DNA of 64,000 nucleotides, taken from assembly GCF_003597395.2 (NCBI RefSeq), contig NC_133770.1, forward strand, positions 4,843,757 through 4,907,756. Direction: 5' to 3'. The notes beneath the pieces are model-generated. The model saw only the letters and a program-made list of their open reading frames with translations. It ran no database searches and was not told where the DNA came from. The stretch is from Chelonoidis abingdonii (Eukaryota; Chordata; Testudines; Testudinidae). Positions within the stretch are counted from its first letter, which is position 1. Every line of letters starts with the position of its first letter. Of the stretch, positions 1 through 10,000 are shown in pieces. The translations under genes were made by a program, and so were the position numbers.

Positions 1-1200
1 GCTCCACGTCCACGCTGGAGGCAGCTTTTCCCCCTTTGCCTCACAGATATTATGCAGGACACAGCAGACAGTTGTAAACAATGAGAATTTATTTTTTCAC
101 TGAGATCCAGCCTTGTGAGTAAACAACACCAGCATCCTTTCTATCTATGAAAAACACATTCACCCATCATTCTGCACCTGCTGAGCTGGTAGCTGAATCT
201 TTCCTTGGTGCTGTCGAGGTGGCCGGTGTATGGCTTCATGAGCCAGGGGAACAAGGGGTAGGCTGAGACCCCCAGATCATTATTGGCGTTTCAACGTCGC
301 CAATGGAAATCTGCTGCTTGGGAATCAATGTCCCTGTTTGTATCTTTCTGAGCAGTCGTTTGCTCTTAAAAATGAAAGCATCATGTACCTCACTTGATCA
401 GCCAGCTTTGATGTCAGTGAAGCTCCTTGGTGATCCACCAGCACTTGCATAACGAGAAAAAGAGGCCTTTCTGTTGGTGTACTCTGCGAGCAAGATGTGC
501 TGGTGCCAAAATAGGCACATGCATGTCACCTATCTCCCCACTGCAGTTCGGAAACACCATTGCTGCAGATCCATCCAATATGTCCTGCACGTTGCCAGGA
601 GTCACAGTCCTGCACAGCAGAAGACAATTAATGGCCTACACACTTCCATGACAATGGCCCCCATGGTGGATTTTCCAACTCCCAAATGATTTCCCACTGA
701 CTGGTAGCAATCCGGCTTTGCTACCTTCCACAGTGTGATTGCCGCTTGCTTCTCCACTGTCAGCGCAGTTCTCATTCTGGTCTCCCTCCACTGGAGGGCT
801 GGGGCAAGCTCGGCATGCAGGCCCAGAAATGTGGCCTTGCGCAGCTGAAAGTTCTGCAGCAACTGCTTGTCATCCCAAGCCTGCATTATGACGCAATCCC
901 ACCAGTCAGTGCTCATTTCTCTGGCCCAAAAGTGGCACTCCACTGTCTGCAGCTGCACCATGAACGCCTCCAGCAATCTTTGAACTGTTTTTTTCTATGT
1001 CTTTCAGCAATCTGTCCTCCACAAAAACTGCCATTTTCCCTGTGGCTGCAGTTCTTCTTGCAGCTCTGCAAATACCGGAAGATCATTCAACTGTGTTTGC
1101 AATGATCGTCACAACAACACAGAGCTGTGTAGGAGCCGTGCTTCTGTCAGAGATGACAGACAGCAAGAGGTTCTGCATCGGTCTGTGGGACTTGAAAAAA
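1..1200 (-). pseudogene. PIF/Harbinger (HARBI1-like) transposase remnant
   Basis: Read on the minus strand, this stretch carries pieces typical of vertebrate Harbinger DDE transposases. Bases 976-602 encode a segment with WDDKQLLQNFQLRKATF, then the ALTVEKQAAITLWKVAKPDCY block and VGNHLGVGKSTMGAIVMEVC. Bases 605-414 continue with GNVQDILDG, AAMVFPNCSGEIGDMHVPIL and a KCWW segment. The C-terminal CCVLHNICEAKGE motif lies at about 80-30, so the element runs off the left edge. The frame is broken by shifts and stops and much of the catalytic middle is missing, so it cannot encode an active enzyme. Family assignment is from recognised motifs; the outer ends are not seen. Confidence 0.8.
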
Positions 1201-1279
1201 AGGCAGCAGAATTATGGGCTATGAATAGTAATATGGGATTGAAAAAGTTGCATGGTGAGAGCTTGACCCCTAGCTCCCA

Positions 1280-2180
1280 GTTATCCCTGTGCAACTTGTT
1301 TCTGCCACATGCATTGCGAAAATATCCCAAAAGACAGTGATTCACATGATAACAAATTGCACATGGGATACCAGAGTGTACATCGCCACAGGCACTCCTG
1401 GTGAGTACGTGCTGCCTGACGCAAGGAGCCAGGCATGCACGTGTTTGAGCAATATACTAACTGTAGCAGGTGTATGCCAACAATACTTGCATTGACCACA
1501 ATTTGTCGTGTAGACTTGGACAGAGTCTCCCTTCCTGTAGGTGGAACCTGCAGTCTTTGTTCCCAGGTGTACTGCCTTGTATTTGGCTGTATTAAAATGC
1601 ATTTTGTTGGATTGCGACTGCTTAACTTGGCAATTTGGATCACTCTGTAACAGTAACCTGTTCTCCACGTTATATGCTACCCTATCAATCTGTGTCATAT
1701 GGAAACTTTACAAGTAAAGATTTAATAACATTGTCTAATTTTGGTAAAAATATTAAATAGCATTGGACCACGAACCAATCCCTGGAGGCCTTGCTAAAAA
1801 CAACTCCATTCATTGATATCTCCAGACAGCAACTACATTTTGAGATCTGTCAGTGGCCCAGTTTTTAATCCATCTGATATGTAATATGTGCCCTAGTTTT
1901 TTTGTAATCAAAATACGTCATGTGGTAACTAAATCAAGCTTTGGCAAAATCCAAGTATACTATATCCACGCAGTTGCTTTTATCAACCAGACCTGTAATC
2001 CTGTCACCTCCCCCAACGTGTTTGTTTGATAAGACCTGCCTTCCATGAAACCAAGCTGACTGGCATTCATTGTATGTTTAGCCTCCGTCCTCCAATTCTT
2101 TGTTGATAGCATCCTAAATTAATTATTCCAATATTTTACCCACGGTCGACACTGGACTAACCCGCATATGATCACTCAGG
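1280..2180 (-). mobile_element. CR1-type LINE fragment, antisense
   Basis: The minus strand at 1640-1540 encodes NKMHFNTAKYKAVHLGTKTA, resembling the region near the end of a CR1/L2-type reverse transcriptase ORF. The adjoining plus-strand text (caagctgactggcattcatt at about 2052, and the surrounding block) matches the antisense of a turtle CR1-type LINE that also appears at 20780-22060 and 46260-47620. It is 5'-truncated and full of stops. The solo LTR at 2224 lies immediately beyond its recognisable end. Confidence 0.6.
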
Positions 2181-2223
2181 GATTTTTAACGTAGCTCAGC
2201 AGTTTATCAGGTGGGTGGCAACT

Positions 2224-3065
2224 TGTCGTAGCTTCCTACTCAGATTTGAACCTTAGCGTTCATAAACTGAGAAGCTAGCATGAACCCTCTAAGCTTAATT
2301 ACCAGCTTAGATCTGATGTCGCTGCCACCAGCCAGGAATTTCCAGGGCCTGACTCCCTCTTCTGGGCTCCCAAAACCTTCTCTGGGGACCCAAGACTCAG
2401 AGAGCCCTGAGTCTCACACCAAAGGGAAAACAGCTCCTCCCCTTGTCTCCTCTTTATCTCATTCCCGGCTCCCCCTCCCTGGGTTATCCTGGGCGATACT
2501 GTACTTAAACTCCTTGAATGCAAAACAGAGCGGGCAATACCTTCCCCCCTCCTCCTTCCCTGAGGCTATGCAGATTCAAACCTAGTCAAGCTAACACAAA
2601 GAGATTTCCCCTCTCTTCGTTCCTTAGCCTTAACCAGAGAAAAACTCAAACAGGTTTTAAAAAGAAAGCTTTATATAAAAAGAAAGAAAAAAGACTAAAC
2701 ATATTCTCTGTATCAGGTTGACAATACAGGGTCAATTACTAAAAGAAAAATATGAATAAACAGCCTTATTCAAAAAGATATCCAATTTAAAACATCCAGC
2801 AAACTACACACATGTAAATACAAAAAAAAAACATAACAGCCTATTGTTTTCTACCTTTGTACTCACAACTTTGAAACTGAAGTTAGAAGCTTGAAGAAGA
2901 AAGAATCCTCTCATAGCTGAGAGCCAGACAAGACACAGACCAAACATTCCGTCCCTGAGCTTTGAAAAATCCGGTTTCCTGATTGGTCTCTGGTCTCGTG
3001 TTTGGTTCCCTTGTTGACCCTTTACAGGTGAAAGAAACATTAACCTTAGCTATCTATTTATGACA
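2224..3065 (-). mobile_element. Solo LTR of an endogenous retrovirus-like element
   Basis: The element begins TGTCGTA and ends TATGACA, giving short inverted termini of the TG...CA type. It is flanked by an exact 5-bp duplication CAACT (2219-2223 and 3066-3070). Its sequence resembles a turtle LTR family whose 5' end reads TGTCATAAATAG, which places its sense strand on minus. No internal viral genes remain, so this is an 842-bp solo LTR left by recombination between two LTRs. Confidence 0.75.
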
Positions 3066-3070
3066 CAACT

Positions 3071-3439
3071 AACTACGTTCACACAGGTTTTTTGGTTGTT
3101 TCCATCTGTCATGTAACAGAATGTTTGTTTGGGGTTTTTTTGGCCTGGGAACTGGTTTCCCTGATGTGACTTCTTACTGAAGCTTATTATGCAACTAAGA
3201 TTTTCCATTTCCACCCTGTTTTTTGGCAGGATTCTAGTGTGTAAATATCACTGCAAGCTTGATTTCCAAAATCCAAATCAGCCTCTGGTGGAATTTGTCA
3301 GCCGTGGTGGTGTGAGAAGGAGCGATTCCCAGCCAAAGGAGGAAAACTGCAGAGAGAGGTGTGTGTGTGTTGTGCGTGCGTGCGTGCTGCTATTGAGAGT
3401 TGCTGTGATCTGCCTCTCCTGGGAGAATGTGAAACGTGA
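3071..3439. other. Unassigned sequence
   Basis: Between the solo LTR and a CR1 tail. It holds a short TGTG/GTGCG-rich patch at about 3360-3388. No coding exon is recognised. Confidence 0.5.
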
Positions 3440-3546
3440 GAGGTCACTGAGACTTAGATGAAGCATGTGTGAGATGGCTGCTGTCAGAAGACAGGATACT
3501 GGTGTAGATGGAACATTGGCCTGACCCAGTATGGCCATTCTTATGA
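3440..3546 (+). mobile_element. CR1 3' tail
   Basis: The text running to tgacccagtatggccattct (about 3523-3542) is the 3' end of the same CR1 subfamily that occurs in antisense at 13334 and 46263. Only about 100 bp remain. Confidence 0.65.
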
Positions 3547-4329
3547 TACAAACTGAAACATTTTATTGGTCAACCCTGCACAGTGTGCCTGTGCTGAAAA
3601 TGAAAGGGCCAGGTTGAAAAGAACAATTCTGTTCTTTAAACAAAGAGCCCCTTCCCTTGGACTGATTGCAAAATCACAGCCAAGATTCTAGCCATGGGTT
3701 TGAATGATTTCTTTCCAGAAATTTGCCCAGAAAGATTAGCTTGTCTTAATGAACGGCAGAGTTAAGGCTGATTTAATGCAAGGAAAAAGATTAATCTGAA
3801 TCTGCAACTTATCGGACACCCCAGTAGCCTTCACTAGATGAAGGTATTTGTCAAAATTTCCAACCCTGTCAACTGGCAGAGATGGAAAATGTTGCACCAA
3901 GGCCACATTTTCTATACTGCCTTGTATAGTCCTTGTCTGGCATCAGCATTGATGAATGACATTCTCTGCCCAGCTGGGAAAGGAAGCTGCGTAGATCTGT
4001 CTCTCATATCACAAGCAGTGCATATGTGGCAGCTGATAAGCTCTGAAGGAGTGCATCCACAAAGAAGAAAATGCAAGGTTAGCCTTCCTGGAAATGACCT
4101 CCTCTTTATCTGGTGAAACTTTCCCTCTTCTCTCCCACTGCTGTCATCTGTGATTAGGGTCTTTTGGGAAAATGCCAAGCTTCCAAAACAGCTGGAACTA
4201 GTCACTTGTACTGAACATCTCTTACAGACCAGACACTCACACTAGCGTTTCCAAATAAGAAAGCGAAAAAAGCTGAAATCTACCATGTTGCAGCCTAATT
4301 TTGATTATCTAATAAGGGAGGGGGTAGAT
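3547..4329. other. Unassigned non-coding sequence upstream of the first visible ELP6 exon
   Basis: No splice-bounded ORF resembling ELP6 exons 1-3 and no clear repeat was seen here. Confidence 0.4.
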
Positions 4330-4515
4330 GTAGCATGGTGCTAGAAATCAGGAGACACGGCTCTATCCCTGCCTCAGCCACTGACCTTGCTGTGTAACCT
4401 TGGGCAAATCACTGCATCTCTCTGTTTGTTTCCCCGTCTGTTAAATGAGGATAGCTTCCTAGGAGTGCTGTGAGGTTCAGATGATGTACAGTGCTTATTA
4501 AGCAGTTAACTAAGG
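4330..4515 (+). repeat. MIR-like tRNA-derived SINE
   Basis: The order of words is that of a core-SINE of the MIR class: gaaatcaggagacacggctc, then gtgtaaccttgggcaaatca, then ccccgtctgttaaatgagga. It is diverged and has no clear target duplication. Confidence 0.6.
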
Positions 4516-5204
4516 CTGTAGGAACATAGCTATTTTTACTTTTCTCCCTACTGTGCACACTAGAAACTTCACAAATTTATTGTCTGCCTCTGGATTTCAT
4601 CTCTCCTGGGACTCCTGCCTCAGAGGATTTCGGCAATTCTCTAAGGCAGATATACAGACACACTTAGCAACTCATCTAAGAAAAGAAGCAATCTTCCTCA
4701 CTACATTACAGCTACCGTTGTTATTGTCAACATATGCCAGGCCTACTGGTGTATCTCTCTCCTAGCATTCAAGAATGAACCAACCCTAGCCTGGCTTGCC
4801 AGTTGTGAGTATTGAGCAATACCATATTGAAACAAGGCTTGCTGCACCCTTTGGTAAACTTTCTATCTTATCCTCGCTCCTCTAGCTGCCTATTTTACTG
4901 ATTAGCAACTCAATTTCTAGTGAGCCAAAACACTGAAAAACTGTCTGCACTAATTTTCCTCTCTCTCCCTCATGGAGCAACCTTCATTTCAAAAGCATAG
5001 TCAGATCAGTGTGTAAAAATCTTATGGCTAGAAAAGGTGCTCCTGAAATAAGATGATCGAAGAACACGTGTTACTGAAATAGCTTTGGTTGATTATGACT
5101 GTAACAGGTGCCAGATTTTGCCCCAGAACAGAGTGAACCAGAGATGAATATGCCAGGCAGCTACAATGTACTCAACAAAAGAGAGCCAAATTGAAAAAGG
5201 GAAG

Positions 5205-5570
5205 GGAGATGTTCTAGTAGTTAAACGATGGACTGGGACTCAGGATACTGGGACCTTTTGTCCTGCCCCTGGTGTTGACTTTGACTTCATGGGCAAGTCA
5301 GCTGAAGCCTGACTTTGAAAAGTGCGGGGCTTTTTGTAACACCAGTGCTCTGGACACCTGAAAAGCAGAGTCTGGACCAAATTCACTTCTGATATAGAAG
5401 TCCTGTGAAACCAATAGAGTTACACCTGAGGTCAGTTTTGTCTCTGCTGCCTCAGTTTCCTCATGGTAAAATGGAGATAATGGTGGTTGTGATGCCAGAT
5501 AATCAGTGTTTGTCAAGCACTTTGAGATTCTTGGAAGGTGCTAAAGAAGAAATATTAGAATTGAAGTAAC
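5205..5570 (+). repeat. MIR-like SINE, interrupted
   Basis: The 5' part (ggactgggactcaggatact at about 5230) and the 3' part (cctcagtttcctcatggtaa at about 5450) are both MIR-like. They are separated by about 140 bp of unrelated sequence, which suggests an insertion or rearrangement. Confidence 0.5.
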
Positions 5571-6424
5571 ATAAAGTGTTGTGCCTGGGAACCCATGTAA
5601 ATGGAGACTTAATTGTAATAATAATTCCTCTCTAGCAGCTGCCAACAATCCCAAAGTGTTTGAGGCAGGGCTTGGGCGGCAAAGCACAGGACTGGGTAGG
5701 AACCCTGCCAGGGCAGGGAACAGCAGAGTAATCTCTGATGTATTTTTACTTTCTATAAACCGCCCAGCTACTGGGTTGGCCTGTTTACAGTGCTCTCCGT
5801 GACTGCAGGCACACCTGGCTTGTGGGTGGTAGCTACATTGGATGAATTAATGTTGCCAAGTGACTGTTGTTTCCACAGTGATGGCTAAAAAATGTTGTAA
5901 GAAGGTGGCAATCGTAAGTCCTCCACTGTCCTTGAAGGCCAGATGAGTGAACTGTTCACAGCAGAGCACATGGGGGAATGATGAGCTCAGACGTGGGGAA
6001 GTACAGTATCAGCTCTTGGATACCATGCTGCTGGGTGCTGTAGGAAACCCTGAGATAGCCCAAAAGATCTACATTCCATAACCTTGTTACTGTGTACAAT
6101 GAGTGCCTCCTTTCATGGGTTACTGGCTGGTCTCTGGAGCCCTGATTGAGTGCAGGGTTTGCATGGTGCACATCTGGCTGAGGGGACAGTTACTAAGCGC
6201 TGGGAGTAGAGGAGAATTTTGTGACTTTCTCAGTCATTCCTCCTTTCTCCCCATCCCAGACTCTGTCTTGGGAAGTTTAGAGACTGCTTGACACAAGATC
6301 TAGTCAGGCTGGGTTCATAGAGAGCTAGTGCTAAAATGCCCTGATCCTCTGGCTGCCAAAAGGAGAGGTGCAGAGAGCAAGTGTTCTTGCCTGTGAAGTA
6401 GTAGAGAGTTCTGAAGGAGAGCCT
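5571..6424. other. Unassigned non-coding sequence
   Basis: Several short ORFs occur but none has splice context or recognisable protein similarity. Probably ELP6 intron. Confidence 0.4.
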
Positions 6425-6615
6425 GTCTCAGCACAAGATGGGGAACCAGGCATGCCTAGATTCTAATCTGGGCTTTTACACACACACTCTGGCTTTGGGC
6501 AAGTCATTTTACTTCTCTGGCTTCCTCAGCTGTAAGATAACAATGATGCCACCTGGTTCCCTGGGGTGATGCGAGGACCCATTTAATTGGTGTGTTTTTA
6601 AGGTTCTGTGAACTT
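6425..6615 (+). repeat. MIR-like SINE
   Basis: Contains the MIR-type words ggctttgggcaagtcatttt and cctcagctgtaagataacaa in the right order. It lies about 270 bp upstream of the first recognised ELP6 exon, so it is probably intronic. Confidence 0.55.
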
Positions 6616-6888
6616 GAAAAGCCACAGAAGGGTTCAGTGTCTGGATGTTGCTATTCCTGACTGTTCTTTGGGACCATCTGCTGAAAAGGGGAAGCTAAAT
6701 GTGTCCAGCAATGTGTGAAACAGAACTGGCAGACTTAGTGGCTGTGCAACATCCAGCTGGGTATTGGCTTTATTAGCATGTTTAGATGAGACTTTATCAA
6801 AATAGGCCACAGATCCACTTGGGACTCCACTGGTATCATTCTTCTGCCACTGTTTGTTTGTGTAAGACAGTATTTCCCCCTCCTCCAG

Positions 6889-7016
6889 GGAGTCAGTCTG
6901 ACTGCAGCAAAAGAGCGGGGACAGCTTGTGTTCTTGGAAGGCCTGAAATCCTGCTTTGATGTCTTGTTTGGTGAGGAGCAGCATGTGGGGCAGACCAATC
7001 CCCTTCAGTTTGTAAG
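6889..7016 (+). CDS. ELP6: ELP6 coding exon (human exon 4 equivalent)
   Basis: The acceptor is ccccctcctccag at 6876-6888 and the donor is ag|gtaatg at 7017. The exon starts in phase 0 with GVSLTAAKERGQLVFLEG and ends with two bases of a split codon. A gtaagg five bases upstream is an alternative donor, but it would lose the frame into the next exon. Confidence 0.92.
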
Positions 7017-10000
7017 GTAATGCTCTGGGGCTTTGGAAGAGGCACAGCCAGTAACTCTTGGGATTAGAAATGTTGCCACCTGTTGTGATGCCTAGCTCTC
7101 AGTCTAGTTCCTGGTATCTGCATCAGAAACAACAGCATGACACCTACCACTAACTGGCCTCTCTTTGCAGCAATGAGGTGAAGGATTGGGACTGAACACC
7201 CTCTTGAACCCTCCTGAGCCAGGCAGGTCTGAGGCAACAGTCGCTGGGCAGTGCGTGTGTTGTTTGCACTGCAGCTATCCAGGCTGTACCTGTTGTGTGG
7301 CTGAATAAAATGAGTTGCTCTCATGGGCTGTCAGTCCAGCAATTCTCACTGGCATTAACTTCACACTCGCAAATGGAAATGAATCAAAACCCTGAAATAC
7401 CCACACTGCTAAGATTATCCCTTTCCCTCTCTCTTCTGGCTGCTGAGAGAGGGACTGTGCTCCATCCTCTGCTCTGTTCCTGCCTTCCTTGCACTCTGTA
7501 GTCTGCCAGTGAGCTGTAAAAGTGCTGAGTGAATTACTGAAACTAAGGAGCTAATTAGAGGGGAATCTTTCTCCGATCTGAAACTCAGCTGTATAAGCCA
7601 CCAGGGCAGCTAAGGCTTTGCAGTAGGGATCTGCTATTACTGCTTTCTGATGTATAACTCCAAAGGCCAGTTTCTGTAGACACTTGACTACACACTGCAT
7701 TCGTCCCATTATATTAGTTTAGAAGCAGACTAAATTAAGACAATGGGACCCCTGACTAGTGTGGGTATAGTTACAGCTAGGGCTCTACCAAATTCACTGT
7801 CCATTTTGGCCAATTTCAGGGTCAGAGGATTTTAAAAATCATAAATTTCATGATTTCTGATATTTAAATCTGAAATTTCACGGTGTTTAACGGCAGGGGT
7901 CCTGACCCAATTCTGAAGGCAGCAGTGCAGAAGTAAGGGTGGCATGGTAGGGTATTGCTGTGCTGCTACTGATGGGGGCTGCCTTGAGAGCTGGGCACCT
8001 GGCCAGCAGCTGCTGCATGCCAGCCACCCAGCTCTGAAGGCAGCACAGAGGAACGGGTGGCAATACTGTGACCTCCTACAATAACCGTGTGAAACCCCCC
8101 AGTCCTTTTTTGGGTCAGGACTTCCAGTTTGAGAAATGCTGGTCTCCCCTGTGAAATGTGTATAGTATAGGGTAAAAGTACACAAAAGACCAGACTTCAC
8201 AGCGGGAGACCAGATTTCACAGTGCATAATGCATTTTTCACAGTCTTGAATTTGGTAGGGCCCTAGTTATAGCTGTATAAAGGTACATGTATCTGTGCAA
8301 AGCACATTTATGCTAGTATAACTGCATCCGCATTAGATAGGCTGTACTGCTCTAACTATGGGCATGTCTACAGAGGAGCTGGAGGCATAATTTCCAGCTC
8401 AGATAGACAGATCCACACGAGCTTCCAGCCCTACATTGCTGCGATTCTGTGCTATAGCTATTGCAGTACAAAAACCATGCTGAGACCAGGCCAAGTGAGA
8501 ATTTCTGTTCCTCTTTCCAGTGAAAATGGCTCCAACCTGAAAACCATGTATGAGTTTGTCCGGACATCCCTGATTGCCTCTGGTAGTGATTCCTGGAAAT
8601 GCCCCGTGTTGCTGGTGGACGATCTCAGCATCCTGCTCAGCCTGGGTGTGAGGCCAGTTGATGTTTTGGATTTCATCCATTACTGCAGAGTTGCAGTGTG
8701 CTCCCAGTTAAAGGTACTGTTGTGTAGTGTTCCCAAAGTTCAGTAACTTTACGGCCTGGGTCGCTAGGTGGTGCTCTTCCCTCTGAGTCAGTGCTGCTGA
8801 GCAGGGGTGAGCAGGCACTGTGCTCTATACGGAGGGGCAGAGTTCCTGACTGCTTGTGGCCATTGCAGATCCTGTGGCGCTCCCTGTGTGGGTGGGGCTT
8901 TCCCCTTTAGGATCCTGACCAGATTCTAACTCAGGTAGTTACATGCTATCTACCCAAATTCCCTCTGCTGTTTCAATTCAGTCTAGACAAAGATATGTCA
9001 GAGTGCTCCATAGTATTTAAGTGCCAGGATGCAGCTATGTGATACAGTATTCATATCCTGTCCTAAAGTGCTGTGTAGTGTTGCTATGTGCTGTTAAATA
9101 TTTGCCATGTCCCACCCCAGAGGTATTTGCATTTCAGTAGTCAGGAAAGTGATAAGTAACCCTTCTTCCTCCTAGGGATATTGGGGCATAACGAGTTAAC
9201 AGCTGTGAAGTGCTTTGAGTTACTTGGATGGAAGGAGGAGAAGTTTCTATTCTCTTTATTTGGTAATCTGTCTCTTATTACAGGAGCGAGGTGTCCTGTG
9301 CTGAAGCTCCTTGGTGTTTTTTGACACAGCAGGACGCTAAAGTAAATGAAGCCCTGCCTTGCCACTGACCAGAGTGGAAAGTAGTGGGAGGAGGGGGAAA
9401 AGCTCCTATACATATGATTTTTAAGTGGATAGTAGTCTTCTGATGGAGAAAATGGATTCACTAGGTGAAAGGGGTAGTTGAAAGCAGAATGTGAAAGAGG
9501 ACAACTTGAGGATGGAAGTTTGGGGAAAGAAAATCCCACACCCACTGCTTTTTAAACAAATCAACGTTGTAATCACCAAACAGCACCACTGCACCCTGTG
9601 CCCACTAAGGAGAAGGGCTGGTTCTGTTACAGCTAGCTCAGCTTCCCTGGATTAAACTGTTTCACTTTAATTGGGGAAAAATATATAAACAGCTTTCAAT
9701 CAGCAATTTCATAGTTTAAGAATGAAGTTATAAAACCAAAGGCAGTTGGAGCATAGTTCAAATTTCTCTCCTTTTATATACATACCCAGTGTGTCATCAA
9801 AGGAAAATGCAGAGTTTTAACAGTGTGTTCCCGGGGACCAGAATATTCAGGATCTTTAATCACTGCTTCGGAGCCATTCTTTCGCTAGTCCTGAAAGCAT
9901 CTGTGCTGATCCCTTCAGATATCATTTCAACAACTGGCCTCTCACATGCTGTTAGCCAGAGACGAATTTTTTGTATATACACTACTTTTAAACTGGGTAT

